Of a DNA stretch of 64,000 bases, positions 1-9,049 are shown piece by piece. Origin of the DNA: Pseudomonas sp. RSB 5.4 (GTDB taxonomy: Bacteria > Pseudomonadota > Gammaproteobacteria > Pseudomonadales > Pseudomonadaceae); assembly GCF_037126175.1 (NCBI RefSeq), contig NZ_CP146986.1:6179170-6243169 (forward strand). Reading direction: 5' to 3'. Under the pieces are notes generated by a model. That model worked only from the letters and a program-made list of their open reading frames with translations, did not search any database and had not been told where the DNA came from. The first letter of the stretch is position 1; every line of letters begins with the position of its first letter. Both the position numbers and the translations under genes were made by a program.

Positions 1-146
1 TGTTCTGCCCGAACTGTCGGCGGTTCATTCGTCAGATGCGTTTGATGCAGGCGACCCTGAAGGCGCTGCCGGAGAAACCGCAAGAGGGTGTGGATGCGTT
101 GGCCGAACGTCTGGCCGAGCAACGCCGAAAAGATAGTCTTCTGTAG
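1..146 (+). CDS. Zinc-finger (zf-HC2-like) anti-sigma factor, C-terminal part
   Basis: This is the 3' end of a gene that begins outside the window; it reads in frame from base 3 to the TAG at 144-146. The visible 47 residues begin with FCPNCRRFIRQMRLMQ and continue as a charged, probably helical tail. A CPxCRxF..Q motif followed by a basic helix is typical of the second half of the small zf-HC2 proteins that Pseudomonas encodes directly behind ECF sigma factors, where they act as cytoplasmic anti-sigma or regulatory partners. The sigma gene would lie upstream and cannot be seen. The family call rests on this one motif. A REP hairpin starts 14 nt after the stop. Confidence 0.5.
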   Translation, partial: FCPNCRRFIRQMRLMQATLKALPEKPQEGVDALAERLAEQRRKDSLL

Positions 147-159
147 GCGCTGAACCCTT

Positions 160-262
160 GTGGCGAGGGAGCTTGCTCCCGCTGGGTCGCGAAGCGGCCC
201 CCGCTTTACTTAGAAGCAGAGGACTGCTTTGCAATCCAGCGGGAGCAAGCTCCCTCGCCACA
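160..262. repeat. REP hairpin pair (GTGGCGAGGGAGC family)
   Basis: The left arm reads GTGGCGAGGGAGCTTGCTCC and its reverse complement closes the element about 60 nt later, so two inverted REP units face each other. It lies between the convergent anti-sigma fragment and the porin. The same family recurs at 39306, 48471 and 50792. Confidence 0.9.
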
Positions 263-270
263 GGTAAGAT

Positions 271-321
271 AAAAATAGCCCGGCGCGGGACGAAACGAAC
301 GGATGATGGGGATCGTCCCGC
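271..321 (-). terminator. Probable intrinsic terminator of the porin gene
   Basis: On the minus strand a GCGGGACGA / TCGTCCCGC stem (285-321) is followed after about 8 nt by TATTTTTATC (271-277 region). It lies just behind the porin stop codon. The offset between stem and T-tract makes it a weak-looking terminator. Confidence 0.4.
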
Positions 322-348
322 CCGCGTCAGGCTAGAGGGTGACGCGTT

Positions 349-1680
349 TTAGAACTTGGCTTCGGCATCCAGTTGCAGCGTATTGATGTCGGAGTCGGTC
401 TTCTTCAGGCTGGCGTTGGTGTAGTCCGAGTTGGCCATGAAGTAGGTGGCGCCCAGGGTGAAGTTCTTGTCCAGCTCGTAGCTGACTTTCAACTTGCTGC
501 CGCGCGAACCGGTGTAGCCGTTGGCGAAGTCGGAGTCGGTGAAGGCACCGACCACCGCGTTACGCTGTACGTCGCGGTAGTTGTAGTCGATCCCGAAGCC
601 ATAAACCTTGGTCTTGACGCCGGCCAGCCAGCCAGTGTCCTGGTCGTTGCTGGCGTCTTTGTTGTTGACGTACTGACCGTAGATCGACAGCGGTACCGGC
701 AGGTTGGCGATGTCCAGTTGACCAAAACCTTCGTACAGTTTGAAGGTTTCGTTCGGGCTGTTGCCGTTGACGGCCAAGGCACATGGCGCAGTGACGGTGC
801 CGGTGGTCGGGCAGGCGCTGTCCTTGTCATTGTCGTAGGAATAGAGGCTGCCGCCCAGGGTCAGTTTCAGGCTGTCGGTGAGTGCGAAGCGACCACCCAA
901 CTGGCCTGCGTACAGACGCAGGTCGTGCTTGAACTGCACGCCTTCGCCGTCGACGTTGTCCTTGAGGGTGTAGTGGCCGGCGCTGCCGAACAGCTCGGTG
1001 CTGCCGTTCAGCGGGTACTTGTAGGTGACGGCCAGACCTTCCGGGTTGATGTCGCTGTCCCAGATGATGTCGCCCATGCTGACCCACGGCTGGTTCATTT
1101 TACCGGCGATCAGGTGCAGGTTCTTGATTGCGTCAGGGTGGTAGTCGACGTAACCCTGGTCGAGCCAGATCTGCTTCTTGTCGAAGTAGTTGTTCAGGTC
1201 CTGGTTGGTGGAGCGGGCGTCGTCGCTGCTGCCGGTAGCAATACGGATACCGGTGTCCACCTGTGGGTTGATTTCGGTGTAGGCACCCAGACGGGCACGA
1301 ATGCGCTGACGGTCCTGGTCCTTGCTGTTCGGCACGCCGTCGTTCTTGACGGTCTCCTGACGGAAACGCACGTCACCCTTGAACTGGGTCTTGGCGGCCC
1401 AGGCAAGTTTCTGGTCGAAGGAGCTCAGCTCGTTGGTTTTCTTCGCGGTCGCCGCGATTTGCTCGTTGGTCTCTTGCTGCGCCTGCTGCGCGATTTGCTG
1501 AGCCTTCTGATCCTGGGCCAGTTCGGTTTGCAGTTCGATGTACTGCGCCTGGGTGATGGAACCGTTAGCCTTGAGCATGTCGAGCAGTTTGGCGTCGACT
1601 GCGGCACTGGCCGGAACACTCATGGCCAGCAACAGGCCACCGCACAAGGCCGCCGCAGTTTTTGTGGAAGCAAGACGCAT
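349..1680 (-). CDS. Putative outer-membrane porin (OprP/OprO-like, Porin_5-like family)
   Basis: This 443-residue protein has a signal peptide (MRLASTKTAAALCGG... ending near ASA, about residue 26). A Gln/Ala-rich, coiled-coil-prone stretch follows (about 28-75), as in OprO/OprP-type trimeric porins. The rest alternates short beta strands with aromatic girdle residues, and the protein ends in ...DAEAKF with the C-terminal Phe typical of BAM substrates. The ATG at 1680 is chosen over a longer frame because GGAGATTGCT precedes it at correct spacing and the signal peptide starts there. Substrate specificity cannot be read from the sequence. Gene is monocistronic, with a probable terminator behind it. 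Confidence 0.8.
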   Translation of the reverse strand: MRLASTKTAAALCGGLLLAMSVPASAAVDAKLLDMLKANGSITQAQYIELQTELAQDQKAQQIAQQAQQETNEQIAATAKKTNELSSFDQKLAWAAKTQFKGDVRFRQETVKNDGVPNSKDQDRQRIRARLGAYTEINPQVDTGIRIATGSSDDARSTNQDLNNYFDKKQIWLDQGYVDYHPDAIKNLHLIAGKMNQPWVSMGDIIWDSDINPEGLAVTYKYPLNGSTELFGSAGHYTLKDNVDGEGVQFKHDLRLYAGQLGGRFALTDSLKLTLGGSLYSYDNDKDSACPTTGTVTAPCALAVNGNSPNETFKLYEGFGQLDIANLPVPLSIYGQYVNNKDASNDQDTGWLAGVKTKVYGFGIDYNYRDVQRNAVVGAFTDSDFANGYTGSRGSKLKVSYELDKNFTLGATYFMANSDYTNASLKKTDSDINTLQLDAEAKF

Positions 1681-1959
1681 AGCAATCTCCGAAGATGAGA
1701 GGGGATGGCTGAACCATCCTGGGCACACCGACGCGCACGTCGGAAAACAGTGTCCGGGTAGAACCCGGCGCTCTAAAAACAGGAGCGAGTATCGCGATGG
1801 TTTATGACAGAGCAGTGGCTAAGTGATGTCATGTCGATGACGATACAAAGATGTCCTGAACTATTGATCTAGAGCGCTGTCGTCCGAATGCTCGTGTGCA
1901 AAGGGCAGCGATAAGCGATACTCGCGCGGCTTTGATGCCCGGAAGTGGAGAGTCAGTTG

Positions 1960-3084
1960 ATGCCGTTGCAACGCCTGCAAAGCCTGTCAGAAATCGCCCC
2001 GGCGACCTGGGATGCACTGGTGCCCGAGACCCAGCCGTTTCTGCGCCATGCCTTTCTCTCGGCGCTTGAAGACAGCGGCAGCGTTGGCCCGCACACGGGT
2101 TGGCAAGCCGAGCATCTGCTGCACGTTGAAGGCGGTCGGTTGATCGCCGCGTTACCCAGTTACCGCAAGTGGCATTCCTACGGCGAGTACGTGTTCGATC
2201 ACGGTTGGGCCGATGCCTGCGCCCGGGCGGGCATCGATTACTACCCCAAGCTGCTGACGGCGGTGCCGTTCAGTCCGGTCAGCGGCCCGAGACTGTTGGC
2301 GGCGAATGTCGAGGATGGATTCGAACTGCTCAAGAGCCTGCCGGGCTATCTGGAAATCGAAGATCTTTCCAGCGCGCACATCAATTTCACCGACCCCTTC
2401 ACCGACGCCGCCATGGCCGAGCAGCCGGGCTGGCTGCAGCGCATCGGCTGTCAGTATCACTGGCAGAATCGCGGTTACCGCGACTTCCAGGACTTTCTCG
2501 ACGTGCTCAGTTCGCGCAAGCGCAAGCAGATGCGCAAGGAACGCGAACAGGTGGCGGGGCGGGGCTTCGAGTTCGAATGGTTGACGGGGTGCGAGCTGGA
2601 CGAGCCACAATGGGATTTTGTCTACGCCTGCTATGCCAACACTTACGCCGTGCGCCGCCAGGCACCCTATCTGACGCGCGAGTTCTTCAGCCTGCTGGCC
2701 GCGCGGATGCCGGAGGCGATTCGGGTGGTTTTCGCCAGACAGGGTTCACGGCCGGTAGCGATGGCCTTCAGTCTGGTCGGGGGCGACAGCTTCTATGGGC
2801 GCTACTGGGGGTGTCTGGCCGAGTTTGACCGGCTGCATTTCGAGACGTGTTTCTATCAGGGCATGGATTATGCGATTGCCCACGGATACCAGCGTTTTGA
2901 TGCCGGTGCTCAGGGCGAGCACAAGCTGATTCGCGGCTTTGAACCGGTGATCACTCATTCGTGGCACTACCTGCGCCATCCCGGATTGAAAGCCGCAGTT
3001 AAAGACTTCCTGCAGCAAGAGCGCGCCGGAGTATTGGCCTACGCCGAGGAAGCCAGAACAGCCTTGCCGTACCGCCAAACCTGA
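1960..3084 (+). CDS. FemAB-like / GNAT-fold protein (COG3146-type)
   Basis: The 374-residue soluble protein resembles the FemAB_like family (formerly DUF482, COG3146), which shares the tandem acyltransferase fold of peptidoglycan-bridge transferases. Characteristic stretches are SYGEYVFDHGWADA, the SSRKRKQMRKER segment near residue 190, and a C-terminal FDAGAQGEHKLIRGF motif. The biochemical role is unproven; aminoacyl or acyl transfer is inferred from the fold. The ATG at 1960 is preferred to an in-frame GTG at 1945 because GGAG (1947-1950) sits 9 nt before it. It stands alone between the porin and aqpZ, with a REP hairpin behind it. Confidence 0.75.
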   Translation: MPLQRLQSLSEIAPATWDALVPETQPFLRHAFLSALEDSGSVGPHTGWQAEHLLHVEGGRLIAALPSYRKWHSYGEYVFDHGWADACARAGIDYYPKLLTAVPFSPVSGPRLLAANVEDGFELLKSLPGYLEIEDLSSAHINFTDPFTDAAMAEQPGWLQRIGCQYHWQNRGYRDFQDFLDVLSSRKRKQMRKEREQVAGRGFEFEWLTGCELDEPQWDFVYACYANTYAVRRQAPYLTREFFSLLAARMPEAIRVVFARQGSRPVAMAFSLVGGDSFYGRYWGCLAEFDRLHFETCFYQGMDYAIAHGYQRFDAGAQGEHKLIRGFEPVITHSWHYLRHPGLKAAVKDFLQQERAGVLAYAEEARTALPYRQT

Positions 3085-3137
3085 GTTCGCCTTTAATCGG
3101 CGCCGACATTCATTCCCGAGCGTGGCTGATTTCCTGA

Positions 3138-3226
3138 TGTGGGAGGGGGCTTGCTCCCGAATGCGATGTGTCAGTGCAGTAAATAGTGACTGAAACGGCG
3201 CATTCGGGAGCAAGCCCCCTCCCACA
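3138..3226. repeat. REP hairpin pair (GTGGGAGGGGGCTTGCTCCCGA family)
   Basis: Arms TGTGGGAGGGGGCTTGCTCC and the reverse complement enclose about 35 nt. It lies between the convergent FemAB-like gene and aqpZ and may help end both transcripts. The same family recurs at 4119. Confidence 0.9.
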
Positions 3227-3252
3227 GGGGATCTCCAGTGGTGTCAGGTGTC

Positions 3253-3939
3253 CTATTTACCCAGCCAGCGATAAAGCGTCCCGCCCACCACTGCGCCCAG
3301 CAGCGGCGCGACCCAGAACATCCACAACTGCGCGATCGCCCAGCCGCCGACCATCAGCGCCGGGCCGGTGCTGCGCGCCGGGTTGACCGAGGTGTTGGTG
3401 ACCGGGATCGAGATCAGGTGGATCAGCGTCAGGCCCAAACCGATGGCGATCGGTGCGAGGCCCGCCGGGGCGCGTTTGTCGGTGGCGCCGAGGATGATGA
3501 TCACGAACATCCCGGTCATCACCAGTTCGGTGACAAACCCGGCCGCCATCGAGTATTTGCCCGGAGAATGCTCACCGTACCCGTTGGAGGCCAGGCCGGC
3601 GGCGATGTCAAAACCCTCCTTGCCACTGGCGATGTAGTAGAGCAGGGCAGCGGCGAGTATCCCGCCCACTACCTGGGCGATGATGTAGGCCGGCAGCTCC
3701 CTCGCCGGAAACCGCCCGCCGACCACCAACCCGACTGACACCGCGGGATTGAGGTGACAGCCACTGATGTGACCGATGGCGAACGCCATGGTCAGCACCG
3801 TCAGACCAAACGCCAGGGCCACCCCCAGCACTCCAATGCCCAACGGCGAAGACGCTGCAATGACCGCGCTGCCACAGCCACCCAGAACCAGCCAGAACGT
3901 ACCCAACAACTCCGTGACTGAACGTTTGAACAGAGACAT
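3253..3939 (-). CDS. aqpZ: Aquaporin Z
   Basis: This 228-residue inner-membrane water channel has six hydrophobic segments and both signature half-helix motifs, NPA at 64-66 (HLNPAVS) and NPA at 186-188 (SVNPARS). The selectivity-filter set appears as F44, H174, T183 and R189, the AqpZ water-type pattern rather than the GlpF glycerol pattern. Length matches E. coli AqpZ (231). It speeds osmotic water flow across the cytoplasmic membrane. It is monocistronic: 290 nt with a REP hairpin separate it from the ABC exporter gene, which ends at 4230 on the same strand. Confidence 0.95.
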   Translation of the reverse strand: MSLFKRSVTELLGTFWLVLGGCGSAVIAASSPLGIGVLGVALAFGLTVLTMAFAIGHISGCHLNPAVSVGLVVGGRFPARELPAYIIAQVVGGILAAALLYYIASGKEGFDIAAGLASNGYGEHSPGKYSMAAGFVTELVMTGMFVIIILGATDKRAPAGLAPIAIGLGLTLIHLISIPVTNTSVNPARSTGPALMVGGWAIAQLWMFWVAPLLGAVVGGTLYRWLGK

Positions 3940-4118
3940 GAGAGAGTCCTTGATAGCCCATGCTATCGAGACTGTATTGCGTTGTGCTTCCCTGCAGATT
4001 TACGACAGGTTCCGTGCTGGAGCCTTGGCTGAGTACAGCAGGCTTTGGATGGATTTCCAGCAGGCATGAAAAAACGCCAGAGCCCGTGGTTAGAGGCCTG
4101 TGGCGGTTCTCGATGTAT

Positions 4119-4206
4119 TGTGAGAGGGGGCTTGCTCCCGAATGCGGTGTGTCAGACAAATGTTCGGTACTGACACCCCGCTTTCGGGAGCAAGCCCCCT
4201 CCCACA
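4119..4206. repeat. REP hairpin pair
   Basis: TGTGAGAGGGGGCTTGCTCC faces its reverse complement, same family as the element at 3138. It sits downstream of the ABC exporter on the minus strand and upstream of aqpZ. Confidence 0.88.
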
Positions 4207-4229
4207 TTGGAGTTGTATTGATCCAATAA

Positions 4230-6062
4230 TCAATCGATTCCGACAAACCCTCCGGTCTGGTGCGCCCACAACCGCGCATACAGGCCGCGATGCGCCAGCA
4301 GTTCGGCGTGGGTGCCGCTCTCGGCGATCTTGCCGTTTTCCAGCACCACCAGCCGATCCATACGGGCGATGGTCGAGAGGCGGTGAGCAATGGCAATCAC
4401 GGTTTTGCCTTGCATCAGGGTTTCCAGGCTTTCCTGGATCGCCGCTTCCACTTCCGAGTCGAGTGCCGAGGTCGCTTCGTCCATGATCAGGATCGGCGCG
4501 TCCTTGAGCAACACCCGGGCAATCGCGATGCGCTGGCGCTGACCGCCGGACAGCTTCACCCCGCGCTCGCCGACGTGCGCATCGAAACCAGTGCGACCTT
4601 CAGCGTCCGACAGTAACGGAATGAACTCGTCGGCGCGGGCCTTGTGCACCGCGTCCCAGAGCTCGGCGTCGGTGGCGTCAGGCTTGCCATACAGCAAGTT
4701 GTCGCGGATCGAGCGGTGCAGCAGGGAGGTGTCCTGCGTGATCATGCCGATGCGTGCGCGCAGGCTTTCCTGGCCGACTTCGGCGATATTCTGCCCATCG
4801 ATCAGAATACGTCCGCCCTCGACGTCGTAGAGGCGCAGCAGCAGGTTGACCAAGGTCGATTTGCCGGCGCCGGACGGGCCGATCAAACCGATTTTCTCCC
4901 CCGGTTTGATGGTCAGGTTGAGGTCGCCGATGATGCCTTTCTTCTTGCCGTAGTGAAAATCCACGTGCTCGAAACGCACTTCGCCACGGGCCACGGCCAG
5001 CGGTTTGGCTTGCTCATGATCGGTGACGCTGACCGGTTGCGAGATGGTCTGCAGACCGTCCTGGACCATGCCGATGTTTTCGAAGATGCCGGTGACTACC
5101 CACATGATCCAGCCGGACATGTTGACGATACGAATCACCAGACCGGTGGCCAGCGCGATAGCACCGACGGTGATCAGCGACTGCGTCCACAGCCACAGCG
5201 CCAGCGCGGTGGTGCCGACGATCAGCAGGCCGTTCATGGTGGTGATTGCCACGTCCATGCTGGTCACCACGCGGCCGGCCATCTGCGCCTTGACCGTCTG
5301 TTCCTCGATGGCTTCCTTGGCGTAGTGCTGTTCGAAGTTGGTGTGGGCGAACAGCTTCAGGGTGGCGATGTTGGTGTAGCCGTCGACGATCCGCCCCATC
5401 AGTTTCGAGCGCGCGTCGGAGGCCTCCACCGAGCGATCTTTCACCCGCGGCACGAAGTAATACAACGCGCCGATGTAGGCAGCGATCCACGTCAGCAGCG
5501 GGATCATCAGGCGCCAGTCGGCTTCGGCGAACAGCACCAGCGAACTGATCGCGTAGATCACCACATGCCACAGCGCATCCACCGCTTGCACCGCCGAATC
5601 GCGCAGCGAGTTGCCGGTCTGCATGATGCGCTGGGCGATACGCCCGGCGAAGTCGTTCTGGAAGAAATTCAGGCTCTGCTTGAGCACGTAACTGTGGTTC
5701 TGCCAGCGGATCATGCTGGTCATCCCCGGGCTCAGGGTCTGATGCACCAGCAGATCGTGCAGGCCGAAAAAGATCGGCCGCAGCACCAGCGCTACCACCA
5801 CCATCCACGTCAGTTCGAGGGCGTGGTCGCTGAAGAAATTCGGGTTGGGCGTGCCTTGGGCCAGGTCGATGATGCGGCTCAGGTAACTGAACAGCGCCAC
5901 TTCGATCAGCGCGGCAAACAGGCCGACCACTAGCAGAGCAGCGAAGCTCGGCCAGACTTGTTTCAGGTAGTAGGTATAGAAGGGCCAGACACGATCTGGA
6001 GGGGACGCCGTCGGAGCGTCGCGGAATATGTCGATCAGTTGTTCGAAACGGCGATAGAGCAT
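4230..6062 (-). CDS. ABC exporter, fused membrane and ATPase domains (MsbA/MdlB-like)
   Basis: The 610-residue half-transporter has an ABC type-1 membrane domain (about 35-330, six predicted helices) followed by a nucleotide-binding domain. Walker A is GPSGAGKST at 395-403, the signature LSGGQ at 504-508, Walker B ILIMDE at 524-529, and the switch histidine H560. It would work as a homodimer exporting a lipid, drug or peptide; the substrate cannot be told. The ATG at 6062 has no close Shine-Dalgarno: AAAAGGAGAG (6087-6096) lies about 26 nt upstream, with a short GC hairpin between. ppiA lies 88 nt upstream on the same strand. Confidence 0.88.
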   Translation of the reverse strand: MLYRRFEQLIDIFRDAPTASPPDRVWPFYTYYLKQVWPSFAALLVVGLFAALIEVALFSYLSRIIDLAQGTPNPNFFSDHALELTWMVVVALVLRPIFFGLHDLLVHQTLSPGMTSMIRWQNHSYVLKQSLNFFQNDFAGRIAQRIMQTGNSLRDSAVQAVDALWHVVIYAISSLVLFAEADWRLMIPLLTWIAAYIGALYYFVPRVKDRSVEASDARSKLMGRIVDGYTNIATLKLFAHTNFEQHYAKEAIEEQTVKAQMAGRVVTSMDVAITTMNGLLIVGTTALALWLWTQSLITVGAIALATGLVIRIVNMSGWIMWVVTGIFENIGMVQDGLQTISQPVSVTDHEQAKPLAVARGEVRFEHVDFHYGKKKGIIGDLNLTIKPGEKIGLIGPSGAGKSTLVNLLLRLYDVEGGRILIDGQNIAEVGQESLRARIGMITQDTSLLHRSIRDNLLYGKPDATDAELWDAVHKARADEFIPLLSDAEGRTGFDAHVGERGVKLSGGQRQRIAIARVLLKDAPILIMDEATSALDSEVEAAIQESLETLMQGKTVIAIAHRLSTIARMDRLVVLENGKIAESGTHAELLAHRGLYARLWAHQTGGFVGID

Positions 6063-6071
6063 CAGATAACC

Positions 6072-6096
6072 GCCCGGAAGCCGGGCTCTCCTTTTA
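6072..6096 (-). promoter_or_regulatory. Shine-Dalgarno separated from the start codon by a hairpin
   Basis: On the minus strand AAAAGGAGAG is followed by CCCGGCTTCCGGG (6073-6085) and then the ATG at 6062. Folding of the hairpin would bring the ribosome-binding site to normal distance. The alternative is that translation uses weak upstream pairing only. Confidence 0.4.
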
Positions 6097-6102
6097 TCGG
6101 TG

Positions 6103-6134
6103 CGAGCGGCGTGGCGTCAGGCCAGCGCCGCTCG
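6103..6134 (-). terminator. Stem-loop behind ppiA
   Basis: CGAGCGGCG pairs perfectly with CGCCGCTCG, with an inner TGGC/GCCA, 17 nt behind the ppiA stop codon. No run of T follows on the minus strand, so it may be a transcript-end stabiliser or partial attenuator between ppiA and the ABC exporter. Confidence 0.4.
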
Positions 6135-6150
6135 ATACACCCTGTACAGC

Positions 6151-6708
6151 TTAGTCGATGACTTTGGCCGACTTGATGATCACAGGGTCGGAAGGCACGT
6201 TTTGCATGCCCTGTTTGGTGGTGGTTGGCGAGTTGACGATGATGTCGACCACGTCCATGCCTTTGACCACTTTGCCGAATACGGCGTAGCCATCACCCTG
6301 GTCGAGGAAATCGTTGTCCTTGACGTTGATGAAGAACTGGCTGGTTGCCGAATCAGGTGCGGAGGTGCGCGCCATGGACAAGGTGCCACGGACGTTGGCC
6401 AGACCGTTTTTGTGTTCGTTCTTGATCGGCGCCTTGGTTTCTTTCTGCTGCATCTGTGGAGTGAAACCGCCGCCCTGAGCCATGAAGCCCGGGATCACGC
6501 GGTGGAAAATGGTGTTGGTGTAAAAGCCGCTGTTGACGTAATCCAGAAAGTTCTTGGTACTGATCGGCGCCTTGACCGAATCCAGTTCGATTTCGATCTG
6601 ACCGTTGGTGGTGTCCAGCAGCACGTGCGGTGCTTTGGCAGGCGTGGCAGCCATCAGGTTGGCGGCAAACAGCACGGTACCAGCGGCGAGGGCGAGTTTT
6701 TTCAGCAT
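6151..6708 (-). CDS. ppiA: Periplasmic peptidyl-prolyl cis-trans isomerase A (cyclophilin)
   Basis: This 185-residue protein has a Sec signal peptide (cleavage near LMA/A, about residue 21) and a complete cyclophilin domain. The active-site segments [13 protein letters not shown], the short AxMART-like [18 protein letters not shown] and GYAVFGKV are all visible, as is the bacterial-type ending [10 protein letters not shown]. It speeds proline isomerisation during folding of periplasmic and outer-membrane proteins. Its ATG lies 3 nt behind the stop of the alpha/beta hydrolase gene, so the two are almost certainly one transcript, and the ABC exporter may be read through from it. Confidence 0.93.
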   Translation of the reverse strand: MLKKLALAAGTVLFAANLMAATPAKAPHVLLDTTNGQIEIELDSVKAPISTKNFLDYVNSGFYTNTIFHRVIPGFMAQGGGFTPQMQQKETKAPIKNEHKNGLANVRGTLSMARTSAPDSATSQFFINVKDNDFLDQGDGYAVFGKVVKGMDVVDIIVNSPTTTKQGMQNVPSDPVIIKSAKVID

Positions 6709-6711
6709 GGG

Positions 6712-7515
6712 TCAGTGATCCTGAGATTGAGTGTCGGCTGCGGCAAGAAACTCCAGCAGCGTTTGGTTGAAGCGTTCGGGTTGATCGAGCGGGGTGGCGT
6801 GGCGCGAATCGGCGATCACCACCAGCCGCGCATTCGGCAGCAGTTTTCCATAGGTTTCTTTCAGCGCGACGGGTGTGTAGTCACGGTCGGCGCTGACGAT
6901 GAGGGTTGGACAGGAAATTCTCGAAAGTCGTTCCTGAACGCCCCAGCCAACAATCGCGTCGAAGCTGGCGAGATAAGCACGTTTGTCGTTTTTTGCCCAG
7001 CGCTCGGACATTTTTTGCCGCAGTTCGGCCTGCTCAGGCTTGGGAAAAAGTTTGCTGCCCAAGGCCTTGCCGATGGTCGCGAGGCTGAGTACGCGCATCA
7101 GACTCCAGCGCTTGAACCACTGCCAATAGTCGTCGCGACTGCGGATTTTGACTTCGGGAGCGCTGTTGACGATGGTCAGGCTTTTCAGCATCCGCGGCTG
7201 ATCGACGCCGAACTGAAAGCCGATCATCCCGCCCATCGACAGCCCGATATAGTGCACCGGGCCGAGGTTCAAGTGTTCGATCAGTGCCAGCAGGTCTGCG
7301 CTGAAACCGGCGATGCTGTAGCGCTCGCGGGGTTTGTCCGAGCGACCGTGACCGCGAATGTCCGGTACGATCACCCGGTAGTGCGCCGACAGCGCCGGGA
7401 TCTGCATTTCCCAGTCCAGGGTGCTCGAACCGAGCCCGTGAACCAGCAGCAACGGCGAACCGTGGCCATATTCCTCGTAGTGCAGGTTGCAACCTTCGTG
7501 CTCGAAATAGGCCAT
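6712..7515 (-). CDS. Alpha/beta-fold hydrolase
   Basis: A 267-residue cytoplasmic enzyme with the canonical layout: oxyanion loop LLLVHGLGSS (about 22-31), nucleophile elbow GLSMGG with Ser93, acidic residue in VSADRDYTP (Asp210 or Asp212) and catalytic His239 in ADSRHATP. The lid is short. It resembles 3-oxoadipate enol-lactonase-like and related esterases, but there is no catabolic context, so the substrate is unknown. It is the first gene of a tight pair with ppiA and starts 15 nt behind the stop of the upstream LysR gene, so it may be in one transcript with that regulator. Confidence 0.85.
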   Translation of the reverse strand: MAYFEHEGCNLHYEEYGHGSPLLLVHGLGSSTLDWEMQIPALSAHYRVIVPDIRGHGRSDKPRERYSIAGFSADLLALIEHLNLGPVHYIGLSMGGMIGFQFGVDQPRMLKSLTIVNSAPEVKIRSRDDYWQWFKRWSLMRVLSLATIGKALGSKLFPKPEQAELRQKMSERWAKNDKRAYLASFDAIVGWGVQERLSRISCPTLIVSADRDYTPVALKETYGKLLPNARLVVIADSRHATPLDQPERFNQTLLEFLAAADTQSQDH

Positions 7516-7529
7516 CGGTGAACTCCGTG

Positions 7530-8453
7530 TCAGGCTTGTTCAGGGGCGGCGAACGGTGCGTCCAGCGGCAAGGTGTCGAAGGTGCGCAGCAGTTCGATGA
7601 GGATCTGTGTCGCCGGGCCCAGCGGTTTGTCCTTGTTCGAATACAGATAGAAGCTCGGGTTGCGGCTGCCGCCCTGATCCAACGGTAGCAGCTTGAGCGT
7701 GCCTTCCTTCAATTCCCGTTCGATCATGTGCCGCGGCAGCCAGGCGAAGCCCAGACCGCTGCTGACGAACGTGGCAGCGGTGGCGAGGCTGCCGACCGTC
7801 CAGCGCTGTTCGGCGCCAAGCCAGCCGACGTCGCGCGGCTGCTGGCGACCGGAGTCGCGAATCACCACCTGCATCTGGGTTTCCAGATCCTGGAAGCTCA
7901 GTTCGCGATTGAGCCGATGCAGCGCGTGATCCGGGTGGGCGACCGCGACAAACTCGACGTCGCTCAATTCCGCACCGAGGTAGCCGGGAATGCTCAGGCC
8001 GGTGATCGCCAGATCGGCGACCCCTTCGAGCAATACCTCTTCGACCCCCGACAACACCTCTTCGCGCAGCCGCACGCGGCAGCCGCGACTCTGCGGCATG
8101 AACGCGGTCAACGCGCGGACGATGCGTGCGCTCGGGTAGGCGGCATCGACCACCAGCCGCACTTCGGCCTCCCAGCCCTGTTCCATGTGGTGGGCGAGGT
8201 CTTCCAGCTGGCTGGCCTGTTTCACCAGTTGGCGCGAGCGGCGCAGCAGCACGCCACCAGCCTCGGTGAGCACCGCTTTACGTCCGTCGATGCGCAGCAA
8301 CGGCACACCGAGCTGGTCCTGCATACGGGCGACGGTGTAACTCACCGACGATTGCGAACGGTGCAAGGCCTCGGCGGCCTGGGCGAAGCCGCCGTGGTCG
8401 ACCACGGCTTGCAATGTTCGCCATTGATCAAGGGTCACGCGGGGCGCTTTCAT
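7530..8453 (-). CDS. LysR-family transcriptional regulator
   Basis: The 307-residue protein has an N-terminal winged helix-turn-helix (about 5-62, with QAAEALHRSQSSVSYTVARM) and a LysR substrate-binding domain. The ATG at 8453 is chosen over an in-frame TTG one codon earlier because GAGGAGC precedes it at 7 nt spacing. It is divergent from the small secreted protein gene and, beyond that, azoR; a role in controlling azoR or the co-directional hydrolase is inferred from position only. The effector is unknown. Confidence 0.88.
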   Translation of the reverse strand: MKAPRVTLDQWRTLQAVVDHGGFAQAAEALHRSQSSVSYTVARMQDQLGVPLLRIDGRKAVLTEAGGVLLRRSRQLVKQASQLEDLAHHMEQGWEAEVRLVVDAAYPSARIVRALTAFMPQSRGCRVRLREEVLSGVEEVLLEGVADLAITGLSIPGYLGAELSDVEFVAVAHPDHALHRLNRELSFQDLETQMQVVIRDSGRQQPRDVGWLGAEQRWTVGSLATAATFVSSGLGFAWLPRHMIERELKEGTLKLLPLDQGGSRNPSFYLYSNKDKPLGPATQILIELLRTFDTLPLDAPFAAPEQA

Positions 8454-8502
8454 CAATAGCTCCTCTTGTCCTAAGCTGGCCGTCCCTCATGGAGACTGGC
8501 GA

Positions 8503-8817
8503 ATGAAAAAATTCTGTTGTGTGTTGCTGGCGCTGCTGCCGCTGACGGCGTTTGCTTACTCGATCGACGTGCAGAAAAACCTCAATGGCTTGAAGATCGA
8601 CTACGAAACCTACGACACCGACAAGGACATCGGGTCTATCAAAGTGGTCAACTTCGGTGATGTCGACGCGAACTGCAAAGTCGTTTTCAACAATGGTCCG
8701 GAAGCTCCCCGTACGCGCAACATCGAAATCCCGGCCCACAAGCATACGAACGCCACGGCCAAGTTCTCCCGCGAGATCATCAGGCTGCGCATCGACCTGA
8801 GCTGCTCCCCGAAATAA
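8503..8817 (+). CDS. Small exported protein of unknown function
   Basis: The 104-residue protein has a clear Sec signal peptide (MKKFCCVLLALLPLTAFA, cleavage near residue 18), leaving a mature part of about 86 residues rich in charged residues with two Cys (in ANCKVV and LSCSPK) that could form a disulfide in the periplasm. GGAGACTGGCGA gives a reasonable ribosome-binding site. I do not recognise a named domain. It begins 49 nt from the divergent LysR gene and is followed by a REP hairpin, then azoR. Confidence 0.75.
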   Translation: MKKFCCVLLALLPLTAFAYSIDVQKNLNGLKIDYETYDTDKDIGSIKVVNFGDVDANCKVVFNNGPEAPRTRNIEIPAHKHTNATAKFSREIIRLRIDLSCSPK

Positions 8818-8825
8818 CGGTCGAT

Positions 8826-8923
8826 CCCTTGTAGGAGTGAGCCTGCTCGCGATAGCGGTGTATCAGTCAGAGAATGCGTCAATTGACACACCGCTATCGC
8901 GAGCAGGCTCACTCCTACAAGGG
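8826..8923. repeat. REP hairpin pair (GTAGGAGTGAGCCTGCTCGCG variant)
   Basis: Perfect arms beginning CCCTTGTAGGAGTGAGCCTG and their reverse complement, just behind the small exported protein gene. Confidence 0.9.
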
Positions 8924-9049
8924 TACGTGTCAGCATCTAAACGAATTATTCGATGCTTTGCAGCAATTATTTGCGCTTTTTCATCGATGCAACCCTGTTT
9001 AACCTTCACTCCATCGACCTACAACATTCTCGGATGGAGGCTACACACC

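Noticed and set aside
373..1698. 441-codon plus-strand frame opposite the porin gene
   Set aside because: Val/Gly/Gln-rich translation with no family character; it is the antisense of a GC-rich gene whose minus-strand product has a signal peptide and beta-barrel pattern.
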